Source: Acephala macrosclerotiorum (lineage: Eukaryota > Ascomycota > Leotiomycetes > Helotiales > Mollisiaceae). From it: a stretch of 64,000 nucleotides of DNA. How positions within the stretch are numbered: the stretch's first letter is position 1; each line of letters starts with the position of its first letter. This document shows positions 1 to 10,702 of this stretch, piece after piece. The position numbers were made by a program, and so were the translations under genes. Location: positions 1-64,000 of the forward strand of contig MU119415.1 of the NCBI GenBank assembly GCA_014904845.1, written 5' to 3'. The notes under the pieces are model-generated. The model had not been told where the DNA came from and did not search any database. It worked only from the letters and a program-made list of their open reading frames with translations.

Positions 1-95
1 ACCCTAACCCTAACCCTAACCCTAACCCTAACCCTAACCCTAACCCTAACCCTAACCCTAACCCTAACCCTAACCCTAACCCTAACCCTAACCCT
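1..95. repeat. Telomere repeat array
   Basis: About 16 uninterrupted copies of CCCTAA run from the first base to 95, where the array breaks at ACCCTCAAGG. This is the C-rich strand of the TTAGGG telomere used by most filamentous fungi, read from the left end of a chromosome. There is no decayed telomere-like tail inside the junction. Confidence 0.97.
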
Positions 96-797
96 CAAGG
101 CCTTAAAATCCCAGCATGTCCCATACAAACAGCTAAAACCAAATAGTCACCACCCTCAATCGAACCAATCCCATATATATCCAGGCATTCGAGACTTGGA
201 TCCACACCGTGATAGAGGAGGAGTTTTACCGCTTAGAAATTGTTCCTCTCGATGGCGATGTGGAGGGTTGTTTGGTGGTTCGCGTCAGGAGTGCTGATTG
301 TATCGATTAAATCATGGAGGCAGTGTATAAGTGCGCGAGGTTGGAGTTGTTGGCTGCTTCGTGTAAAGGGAAGTGCCGACGCGAAGATTTAAATATTAAT
401 TGCATTTCCTGATGAAATAAGATTCGAGACCTCCGCATTTCGGGGATGGTGGTAATTTGTTCCCAAGCGAGAGCTTCCGCTTCTTTGGCCATAGAAGTCT
501 TCATGTTCTGATGCCAGTTGGTTATTTCTCAAATACGCTCTCGAACCTACTGCAGCAAAGATAGCAGAATGAAAGTCAAACGTGATTGTGGATAAACGGT
601 ATCACGAAGAACAGTGCAAGGCGCAGCCATTTCGCTCGAATACCCGTGGCCGCTAGAGTCACTCAGCTCTTGCCCCTGCATGTTGGAGGTCTCTAGAATT
701 CATCTAGGACATTGACAGGCCTAAAAGTCCCGCCGCAGGAGGGAAATTGAAGAAGTCACGTGACGATATTGAAAATCGATCAATGACCACAGTTGAG
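96..797. other. Subtelomeric DNA without recognisable gene
   Basis: Unique-looking sequence of ordinary base composition follows the telomere. Open frames here are short and resemble no family I know. I see no tandem satellite and no helicase gene directly against the telomere. Confidence 0.5.
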
Positions 798-950
798 GAA
801 AGTGTTGAAAGGGCAAGCTTAAGCCCGGGACACGTGCCTACGGCACGTGTCCCCAGCCTCCTACATAATCTCCCTATGCATATAAGGGGCCTCTGGCTTC
901 TTCTATGCTCTAGATCGAATGTATGCTCAATTATACCTCTCAACAGAAAG
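798..950. mobile_element. Solo LTR with 5-bp target duplication
   Basis: The element itself is 803-945 (143 bp). It begins TGTTGA and ends TCAACA, the TG...CA inverted ends of long terminal repeats. It is flanked by a perfect direct repeat GAAAG (798-802 and 946-950), the duplication left by an integrase. Inside are a perfect 11-bp hairpin (828-838 with 842-852, loop TAC) and a TATA-like CATATAAGG. From the CAGCCTCCTAC block onward it aligns with the elements at 5518-5634 and 26010-26394. No internal retrotransposon sequence adjoins it, so it is a solo LTR, or a very short LTR of a non-autonomous family. Confidence 0.85.
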
Positions 951-1231
951 CTGGTGTTGGAGCTTCGCATTGCATATAATGAGAACGGAAACTGGCGGCA
1001 GATTTGAGATTTGCAAATGCATTGGTATCAAGTCAGCTAGAAACCTTGCAGTCGAAGGCAAATTCATCAGCAACTGAAAACCCCCGAAGTAAATATTCTC
1101 ATCACACCGGTCCGTAACGCAACCTCGTATAGAAAGCCATGTCAATAACGAAAGCTAGAGGAGACATGGGGCGCAGAGGAAAACCTATCTGGGTTCATCT
1201 GCGCCTCGTGGGACTTCTTGCCTAATCGTTA

Positions 1232-3493
1232 TTAGACAATCTCCTTCTGTCCCGCATTAACCCCAGAGCTGATGCCCTTAGATTCATGATCACTCTCAAC
1301 CCAAATCTCTTCTTCGAACTTGTAAAGCTCCTCACAAGGCGGGGTATTCTTTCGGAACAACACCCAACGCTTGAACCACCACGGCAGAACCTTGGTAAGC
1401 TGGTACTTGGCATGAGTTCTAGTCGAGACCCCAAACACATAATCCAACTCTTCCAAAGTTCTCTGCTTGGTCTCATACAAGAACAAGAAGATCATGCCGA
1501 AAGCAATCATGTTCATTGCTGCGTAGAAACCGAAGGCTCCTGAGACCCCGAAAGCTTTCAATTGACGTGGGAAGGTGAGAGATACGACCGTGGCCCAGAA
1601 GTTGTTGGTTGCGACGGCCCAAGACATGCCGATTTCACGATGGCTGAGAGGGAAGACTTCTGCGGAGTATGTGAAAGGGACTGGTCCTTCACCTGGGGAG
1701 TAGAAGGCGTCGTAGATGTAGATGAAGAATGTGACCATGCCAAGATGAGCTCTGCTGCTTTGAGGGATAAAGTAACACATCCCGGCGGCAAGTAGGGTCC
1801 AGCACATGTTTGGGAAGGTGAAGAGGAGCAGACCACGTCTTCCGAAGGTATCGATTGTCCAGACTGCAGGCCAGGCGAAGGCGAAGTTGACGAGACCGAA
1901 GCCGAAAGAGGCGAGTAAAGCTCCAATGTTGCTGGCGCCGGATTGGGAGAAGATGGTTGAAGAGTAGAAGGCGATGATATTGACTGAATAATTAGCAATG
2001 TACGAGATTAGAAGACAGATCACTTACTGCCGCACATCTGCTGAGCGATCATGACAACACCAGAAGCCTGAGTAGCTCTGCGAAGTCGAGGAATGGTGAA
2101 CAGCTCAACGAAACGAACAAACATGTTGCTTGTCTTGGCCAATCCCTTCTCTTCCAGGAGAGCATCTTCATACATGAGCTGAGCGTGAATGAAGTATAGG
2201 TCTCGTGCAGCCTGGAGAGGGGTGTTGCGCAGTCGAAGAAGGGACTTGTATGCCTTTCCAACCTTCTTCTTCTTCAACAACCAACGTGGCGATTCAGGAC
2301 AAAACCAAATTCCGAGGACAAGAGGAATTGCTGGGACGAAAGCAGATCCAAGTTGGAGACGCCAGGCGATAGAACCTGAGTTGGCAAAGATGAGGTTGCA
2401 ACACGTTCCGAGAAGGATGCCAAAAGCAGTCCAGACTTGCCAAGACATGACGAGACCACCTCGAATGTTTGTTGGAGCAGCTTCTGCTGAGTAGACCGGG
2501 ACCGTGACTTCCTTTAAGCCCATGCCGAGACCGAGGAGAACACGGCATGCAACGAGCTGGCCCCATTTATGTGTAAGACCAGAGCCAATTGGGGCGAGTA
2601 AGCTGAAGATTGCGGCCAGGAAAATAGTGCCTCTGCGACCGAGAAAGTGATTGATGGGGTCGGAGATCCATGCAGCGCTGGTTTGTGTTAGAAGATGCGG
2701 GCATATGGAGGGGGAAAGCGTACAAAAGACAGATCGCAATGTAGGGAGCAGAATTGACGAATCCGACAAGCCAAGAGTTGGTGTTGCAGACCGAGGGAGT
2801 GATGCAGTATTTCACATCGTCAGAAATGCCCATCTCGATTGCGAAGGTGAGATTGGCTCCATTGGATCCTGAGATGGTCAGCAGGGGTTCGATTTAGCCA
2901 ATGCGCATGCTTACCAGTTTGATCCCATCCCTGGATGGCGGCCGCAATCGAATTGAGGATGATGGTAACATAGAGAATTCGGGGATGCTTCCATCGGTGG
3001 GTGTTCTTCGCGCCCTGTCAGTATTCAATTTTAGCGGGCGTCATCAAGGACAAACCTCCTCGTGCAAGACACGTCTATCCTCCTCGTCCAACTCCTCAAT
3101 ATTGTCAATGTGATGTGGGCTTTGGGCTACCAAGGCGCCTTTAATCAACCAGGGTGCAATTTCCGTTAGGTCGTTCTCGGCCGCGAACTCTTCAACATCT
3201 TGAATGAGCTGGTCCTTGTGGATGCCAATGAGAGGGTTCTTGATTCTGCAAATTGTCAGCTGGGTTCTGTGCAGAGGCAGAAAAACACGTACTCTCCGGT
3301 GACATTATCGTTGATCGCTGCGACACTCTCCTTGCGGACGCCGAAGGTTGAGAGCTTGCGTTTCTCGTTGTGCGAGACCTCAATGGGTTCGGGGACGCGT
3401 TGCTTGGGGCTGCAAACGTCAGTAGAGCGCATTGAATAATTTCCCATTGACATACGAAGCGGTGATCTTCTCTGGGGCGCCAGGATCGGCCAT
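1232..3493 (-). CDS. MFS sugar/polyol transporter
   Basis: A 12-helix major facilitator that should move a sugar or polyol across the plasma membrane with protons. Seven exons (3456-3493, 3293-3409, 3056-3245, 2915-3014, 2724-2868, 2028-2677, 1232-1983) join in frame to 663 codons, all with GT-AG introns of 41-47 bp. Family motifs are present: a glycine/arginine loop at [17 protein letters not shown] after helix 6, [14 protein letters not shown] at helix 7, DTFGRRG, and [10 protein letters not shown] after helix 12. The N-terminus carries an extension of about 100 residues ending in an acidic stretch, as in the fungal myo-inositol/polyol branch, so length exceeds the usual 520-560. The ATG at 3493 is supported by the first splice junction. 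Substrate cannot be read from sequence. It is the intact gene closest to the telomere. Confidence 0.9.
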
Positions 3494-5517
3494 GGTGGTG
3501 GTCGAAGTGGTGCGATTGAGATGTTGTTTGGGGAAGAGGGGACGATCTGCAGAAGTGGTTTCGTTTTATCCGATCCGAGGACGAGCGAGGTTCTTATACT
3601 GAAAGTGACGCCCAACAGACTCGCACTGGAAAAATTCAATTGCTCTCATCCTTGCCATGCAGGCCTCCCTCCCTCGCTCACCACATCTTCCACAGAATGC
3701 AAGTTGGATGCATCTCAGCGACCACGAGACCCCTCGATGCAGTCAACATAGCATAGGCGCGATTCACGGCCGACCACCAACAAGCTCCAGCTCCAAAGTC
3801 TCGGCCATGCCGATTTCGAAGGGCGTTCTCGTCCATTCAGAGATGTTTCTGGGCGTTGGAAAGCTTCGATATGCTTGAAGCCATACCAGCTCCAGCCAGT
3901 GCACACCATTGACGCTCACTACCCCGCAATCCCGCATATCATAAGCGCGATAGCTCGTGCACATCCCTTGAGCTGTCCCGTTGTTGGCGAGGGTCCAAGA
4001 CCCTGTTTTGGTAGCTTTGAGCGTGATTGAATGTCCCTGGAGTTCTGGTAACACTTGAATAACCTGTTTATTCAAACTACAAGCCGATTGCTCTTCAATC
4101 GCTCGTCATTTCCTCTCATCGTTCTCGCGGTTTTGCCTTCGAACGCGGAGAAACCTCAAACACCCCGCAACCCGCATAACGTGATCAGTGCCCAAGAGAA
4201 TGCTGTTCAGAGATCCGGGTGCAGAAGTCTAAGCTCAATCGCGAAGTTCGCAGGGTACAAATCTTGCTGCCTTCGATCCCGGCGCGGAGGCGTAAAGGAG
4301 GCTTTCTGTGCGGCAGCTGTGGCTTCGGGTGTTTGAGGCAATATGCACCTCCCGGGGACATTTATTGCTGCCTTGAGAGGCCTCCACTTTCTCATCCCGA
4401 AATCGCATGACTTCGGACCGTTTGCCTCGAATATGTCTGGGCCGAGGTGATGAGGGAAAGAGCTTTAGAGGTATCATCGACGGCATTGGATGTGGTGTTG
4501 TCGAGCTTGTCCACCTTGCTGACAGGGCTTGGGGACCCCTGCTTTCAGGAATGTTCGCGACGCTGATGCGAAGAATCATCAGAAATTTCTTTGCTTGAGA
4601 CCTCAAATCGCGCGAGGATTGGAGATTATTCATTCGGCCATGTCAGCGACATTCTCCACTGCGAATATTTGACGGGATCTGGTCGCGGAGTGTTCGAAAA
4701 GAGGAACCCAGATCCTCGAGCTATTGCTCTTGATGATGGGGGTAGCTCCACGATGGAGTACGGACATCGCCCATTGAAAGGGAACGATCCATGATCGATA
4801 ACCCTATCCGTCTGAGCTTGAACCTAGAAAGTCATTTCACCATTAAAAAGACAGTTCAACGGTGCTTGCTGACTGGAATTGGAAGCCTTCCTCGAGGTCC
4901 CTTCCCAAAAGGGATGCTTCGAGTCGTGACGGCTCTCTTAGCACCTAAGCAATCACTCCGCCTCAAGACCACGCAGTTCTCTTTGAATCTGAGTCCTGAA
5001 GTGTGCCGACCTCTTCCTGGATAGCTCCATCTGAGACCGCCGTTCTCAACCTCTCAATGGCACATCAAGCATGCTCAAGCTGATAATTTGCTTCCATGTT
5101 GAGTTATAAGAGATATAGCGCGAGAAAAGCAGGCTAAGAATGTTCAAGCAAGACTAGGAGCTGCTTGAGACATGCCGGCAGCAAAGTTCCCCCGCATTGA
5201 TGAAGAATCGGCACAAATCAACAGCGCTTGGTACTCTCCAGCTGGCAGCTTGGGCACAGTCTCGCTCCAGTATCATGTCCATCGTCATGGCAGAGGAAGC
5301 CAGTTGGAAGCAGCAGGTATGTTGGAGACTGGGTCGTGTGATGGAGGAAGGTATTGGAGAGAATGTATGAGGTGAATGGCTGCATCGTGGGCATTGGCAT
5401 TTGCTGGAGCTGGAGTTGTCCGTGTTCGGGTGCATGTCTTTGGCTTTTCGAGGGTCCAAGAGGAGCGCTGGATTCTGGCCTAGAAGAGTTCATGGTGATA
5501 AGCTACTAGGAAAGATA
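3494..5517. other. Gene desert
   Basis: Upstream flank of the sugar transporter followed by 2 kb of sequence with only short open frames. The longest, 3764-4075 on the minus strand, encodes about 100 residues with no family I recognise. Nothing else is supported. Confidence 0.4.
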
Positions 5518-5634
5518 TGTCAGAATGAGGTTCAGCCTCATCTCCCAGCCTCCTACTTTATGCAGAGCATATAAGGGAGCTCCGCTCCCTTACTTAGAAT
5601 ATACACAATGAATGCTCTATTCTACCTTTTAACA
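5518..5634 (+). mobile_element. Short solo LTR, uninterrupted copy
   Basis: A 117-bp element starting TGTCAGAATGAGG and ending CTTTTAACA. It contains a 6-bp hairpin (25-30 against 36-41 of the 5501 block, i.e. 5525-5530 with 5536-5541), the shared CAGCCTCCTAC block, a TATA box at 5570-5574, and directly after it a perfect 9-bp hairpin (5572-5580 with 5584-5592, loop TCC). The copy at 26010-26394 is the same sequence in inverted orientation with a MITE in it. No matching 5-bp flanks are visible here (AGATA and TATCC), so the insertion is old or recombined. Confidence 0.75.
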
Positions 5635-7428
5635 TATCCAGGCTCTAGCTAGAGGGTTTATAACTTCTAGGATTAGAGGATCAGCATTTCATACATCACC
5701 CCTCTATCTGATATGCGAGGCCCGTCCCGGAAATAAGGTTCTGATAAAGAGATTAAGTTTTCGGAGATTCTTCTGGTCGAATAAAATCTAGATTCCAGAT
5801 CGCTGGATTGAAAACTGACTTGCCGACGCCGCAGCTCGGGCCCGAACTTGAATAGATCCCTGGTGTGGGAACCCCGCACTTCCCACCCCAAGTCATTTCA
5901 CGTGCTTTGCCTGAGAAGTTCAGCTTCGATCTTTCGAAAAATGAACTTTGAGATCAAAACTGATGGAAGTGAAGCTAGACCCAAACCAGAGACTTTGTTG
6001 GAGTGAGTTGGAGAGACAGGCGTTGTATTTCAGGGAATGAAAGCGTGGAGGTTTAGCGATGCCTGCCCTGAAACAGGAACACGAGCCCCTGATATTTAGC
6101 GATGGAAGTTCCTGGGGAGATAGCTCTGTTGGCGTACTAATCCCTAAATTTGGAGACTCGCTTGCCCTGATCATCCTTTTTCGTTTTTGCCAGGCGCTTT
6201 CAAATGCACGATTCTCTGTCAGCCCCTAATACCTTTCTCTCAGGAATCTCTCAGAAGAGGAAAAGAGTGTGCGAGATGGCTCAAAATAATTCAACGTGCA
6301 AGAAAAGCCGTCACGAGAATACGCCTCAACTCAGTCACTCATGCATGGCAAAACGAAAAAGGAAACGCCTCGCCTTGGAAATTGGATTTCAGGCTTCAGA
6401 ACAAGGTCATCAATAGAAGCTGGGACGTGTTTGTCCATTAATCAAAAGAATTGTTCAGGCTCAAATTTGGACCAGGACATTAGGAGACGAAGCCAGGCTT
6501 CTGAGGCAAAGTCTGTGGCAGTGCGGCGTCTCAGAACTTAATGATGGGTAGCCAACTGCAAAGTCTTATTATATCAGACGTCTTTTTGGGATTGGAGCTT
6601 TGACTGAGCTGTTTGAGACTTTGATCCTCGCCTGAACTGCTCACAGAAACTGGGACATTGAGAACCTGAGATTCTTCTCTTTGGGCGCACCACGGGTCCG
6701 CATCCTATTAGTTATAGACGGAGATAACCTCAAGGTCCTCAACTACCATAAATTCTACTAGGCTTCAGGTAGCCCTTTCAGGAAAATGATCGCGAACTTG
6801 CTTCGGCTGGATCCGACTACCTTAACCCAAACCACCGCAAAGTCTTGAAAGCACGTCGAGGTTTCGGCTCCTTGGGCACAGCGGCTCACATCACCTCTAA
6901 ATTCGTTCATGGCACCTTCAGAATGATACGGGGAAAAGCTAGACCCTTTGAACCTTTTTTAGCCGCCTCGAATACTCTTGAAAAAAGATAAAAACAGCGA
7001 CCCTTAACATAACACCTCCCCTCCTTCACGTACAACCTCTATCTCAGCCTTAAATCAAGCATTAGCTACCGTCTTGGCCACGGTCATACGAGGTGATAAC
7101 AACGGTGATTCCAAAGTTGATCCTCGCGCTTATGGACTGTTTGTGTTGGTTGGCTCGTATTTGGTACTTGTCTAGACAAGCGCGGGGTAGATAACCTCCA
7201 TTTGATGTCAATGGGCTCAGCCTTGGACGGATTTGGGTAATGTGAATTATGGGTGCGTCTATGCTAAGGGGATTGGAAAGGTTCGCGGGAGATGTATATA
7301 TGCTTGGGGATGTGGAAGGAGGAAATCAGTATCCAAACACCCGCTCCCACCGTTGTGCCATTCACACGACATTTCGGATTCCAATCCATCAAGAATCTTC
7401 CAAGACATGTCTACCGAATCTCTAAGAT
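5635..7428. other. Gene desert
   Basis: No recognisable gene on either strand. Short open frames around 5920-6541 look fortuitous. The last 400 bases may hold remnants of the promoter of the broken secreted-protein gene that follows. Confidence 0.4.
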
Positions 7429-8346
7429 GAAAATAATAACACTCCTTCCTACCCTTCCTCTCTGCTCTCGCAGGAGCAGAAATCGGTTCAGGGCCAGGCC
7501 CCTACCCAGACGGCTCTTTCTACACCTCAGCAAACCAATCCCCAAATGCCACCGGCTCCGTCTTCATCGAAGACCTCGACATGGCCAACACCCCCATCGC
7601 CCTTCACCTCGTCGACTGGCTCGCCTCAATAAATATATCCTCCATCCCCAACTTCCCTGGCTCCTCCAACGGCTCGGCAATCACCAACTCCGTGCTCTCG
7701 CTCAACGTGCGAGGGAGCTGCATCGAGAACTCGACGTTCTGGGATACGTGCGCAATCGTAATGGAGAGGGAGGCTTTGAATACGACGGCGAAGGGACAGA
7801 ATGGTAATGGGAATTGTAGTGGGACATGGGGATTGAGTGTGTGAATGTTTGGAGTCAGGCGATTGCCAGGGCGAGGCAGATTGCTGCTACGAGTAAGACG
7901 GATCCGGGGGATGGGGTTTGTGGGGTATGGCATTCCCGCGATTTCGGATGCGTATATGGGGTCGCTCAATTCGCCTTCTGTCGCTACGGGTAAGCTCTAA
8001 TGGAAGCTCAGGATGATTTCAGCTGATGATCGGAAGACATCAACAGCGCCAATGTGACGTCGAGGCAAGCATTGTTCTACAACACCGACATGCCCCACGA
8101 TGCATCGAACAACACCGCCTACGAGGTAGAGGCAACACGTATCTAGCCAATTCCCCTCATTCAGCCACCCGGAAGAAGTGTCTTCAACAGAAGGGGCGCA
8201 ACCCTGTTAGGATGAGCTGTTTGAGAGCGACGAACTCCACTCCAGGCTCCGAGAAGATTGGTGCTGTCCTAGGAGCCATTGACCGGATCAGTCACAGTAT
8301 CTGTGGATTGACTTCTGTGATGGGCGTGATGGCCTTCGTTCTGTAG
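7429..8346 (+). pseudogene. Frameshifted relic of a secreted, membrane-anchored protein
   Basis: From ATG 7429 a hydrophobic signal-peptide-like stretch starts, but one base too many near 7462 throws it out of frame with the good downstream reading (GPGPYPDGSFYTSANQS... to about 7840). That stretch is rich in NxS/T sites and has paired cysteines. Further frame changes occur near 7835 and 7920. An intron-like GTAAGC...AG lies near 7990-8040, a stop follows at 8145, and the closing segment to 8346 encodes a hydrophobic C-terminal tail (GLTSVMGVMAFVL), as in GPI-anchored or single-pass surface proteins. At least three frame breaks make it a pseudogene. Function unknown. Confidence 0.6.
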
Positions 8347-8373
8347 GTATCATTGTCGTGTTGGGAAAGGTGC

Positions 8374-10702
8374 TTAGAATCCAGCAAAGTTGTTTCCAGT
8401 CTCATCGTACTCCTCGATAAATCTCCGACTGGTAAACATTTCTTCTGCCACTTGGAAGTTCTCGAAATTGTACAGCTGGTCGAGTGACCAATCTTGAACG
8501 TCGCCAGCATTGAAGTTGACATTGCTGGTGAAGGCAGACCAGCTTGGACGAGGGTCCGCCGACGTGCAAAAGGCGGGGTCCTGCTCGTATGGATATCCAT
8601 TCTCTGTTGATGTTGCAACACTTGGAGAGATTTCATTCGCCGCTGACATGCTGTGGTCAAATTCGAGCTTTGTTTGGTCCATTGAAGTAGCGAGTCCATC
8701 GTGCTCTTCGGGCTTGGAAGTCTCCTGAGGCATGCTGGGCGTGGTGGTCTTCGATGCGTTATCCTTCATGAAGACTGGACTCGCGTCCAACATGCCAACC
8801 GTGAACTTCATGAACTCTGCCGCCTTGCTGCTGACTCTCAATGTCCATCTGTATTCTGCCAGCTGCGATTTGTAGAATTCCGCTTCTTCCGGGTTGTCCG
8901 ATGTGGCCCAGAGCAAGCTGCCGAAGGTCCCGATGATGGCCAGATTGACCCTTGAGCAGAAATACCAGAAGCATTGAAGGTGTGCTGGTTCGAGCTTGCT
9001 GACAAGATCAATGGCAGATGTCAGCCTTGCCCTTGCTGCAGTTCGTGTGATCGATCGGAGGTTCGCATCCATGTATGTCGAATCGAATCGGATTATGGCG
9101 CGGTGCAGGGTGACTTCGGCGGTAAAGTATGCGAGGTGGAGTGAACCTATCGGCCGTGTCAGCGTGGGCGGTACAAACTCTTCCAATCTACCTACCGGTA
9201 GGGGACAATTTCCTTGCTCGAGTCTGCGAGACGGCCAAAGATTGAGGCAGCTTCGTGTGCCAGTCTTTCAGCCGAAGTTGAATTGGCTTCGCCTTCTCCA
9301 AAGTCGCATTCATGGCATTCTCTCGCTCACTGCTCAAAGCTGCTGTCGCACGCAACGTGAAGAATGTCCCCAGAATCTCTGTCAATATTTCCGTCAATGA
9401 TATCATATGAATAAACGTCAATCGACCAGTCTCGACATCCGAGCTTCCTTCTTCCTCGTCCTCATCATCGATTTCAGGGAAGTCTCTAGATTCCAGAGGC
9501 TTGACAGACCAATCGTCAAGGTTGATGAGAGGAGGTCGGCCATGAATCAATCCTCCCCACTTATCCTGCATGAAGAGTGCCCAAGCAAGCCGTTTCCTAA
9601 GACTGCGTTCCCATTCTGGAATTCTCCATCTCGAGCAATCCAGATGAAGTCCCAGGTTCTGCGCAACAGCAACAAGCTGACCGGTGAGCGCCCATGAATC
9701 GCCATCAGGTCTTTGCAACAAGAGGAGCCCAGCCTGAACTGTCGAGAGCTTTGGCCGATTAAGGACCGCACTCATCATCTGCGGTGCAAGTTTCTCTAGC
9801 TTCTGAATATCTGGCTTCTGCAGATTGACTAGCTTAGGACTGTACGACCACCAGTTGAGAGCCAGTATGTATACAGCAGCAAGGACCGGTGGCGTGAACT
9901 CACGATGTGTTCTTGCGTACTTCTCGAGAAAGACTTTCTTGTCCATGATTGGGAAGCTTGGATGGATGATGCGGAAGTACAGGTCGACCAGAGCTCGACC
10001 ATGAGGTTGGACAATGCTCTCCACCAGATCCAGATTCACCAGTTCATCATCCACTTCAACTTGGCTCTCGGATTTCATGATGAAATGAGTCTGAGGACTG
10101 ACTCTTCGCAGGGTTCCAGGGGTGCTGACGTACTCTCCGCGACCATTGAAAGGGGAGAGATTGATGAGACGAGTATCGTACTCGGATGTCTGGCCCAGAT
10201 AGTGTCCATGTTGGCGATTTTGAAGTCCTAGTGTCTGCTTCAGGAGGGATGGGCCTGGAAGTGAGTCGTAGTCATCGATGGGAGGCTTGGCGTGGACATC
10301 TGGAGGAGGGTCAGCTAACAAGGAATGTCCCAGCTCAAGATTGACTTACTTTTCTCAGCTTCTGGTGATCTGAAATTCGGTGTTAGTAACTGTTTCACAA
10401 CATAATGGGATGGGACAAATTAACCTCGGCTTGCTCGCATCTGGACTTCCGGTGCTATCATCCTCCACTCTCCTTCTCTTTCTCCTCTGAGGGTTCTGAA
10501 CAAACGTACATTGCTCCCCTCTCGACTGACACATTATACAGGTCTCAGCATCTTGAGGAATGATGCAACGGCTCTTCCTCCTTCGACATGCATCGCAAGG
10601 CCGGTCCCTCCTGGTCCATCCATTCGCGGGTAATTTGGAGGCTGTTGTCGACGGGTTGGTGGCATTGTTGCTTTGGCCCCCTGGTGGTGCATTTGATGCC
10701 AT
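8374..10702 (-). CDS. tamA: Zn2Cys6 transcription factor, TamA/DAL81-like
   Basis: A nuclear regulator with an N-terminal Zn2Cys6 cluster (CDACRRRKSRC ... CIMCQSRGEQC, about residues 30-62), a basic tail RRKRRR, and a central fungal-specific transcription factor domain (LYFRIIHPSFPIMDKK, GLHLDCSRWRIPEWERSLRKR, HGRPPLI). Exons join through three short introns near 10370-10425, 10300-10350 and 9150-9195, giving about 745 residues. The overall layout and the C-terminal segment WSLDQLYNFENFQVAEEM recall Aspergillus TamA and yeast Dal81, co-activators of nitrogen-catabolic genes such as GABA permease and urea/allantoin genes; this assignment is from memory of the family. The in-frame ATG at 10702 is preferred over a GTG at 10714. 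It is intact although relics lie on both sides. Confidence 0.8.

Noticed and set aside
3764..4075. 104-codon minus-strand frame with Trp and Cys
   Set aside because: Looks somewhat protein-like but matches no family and has no supporting splice structure.
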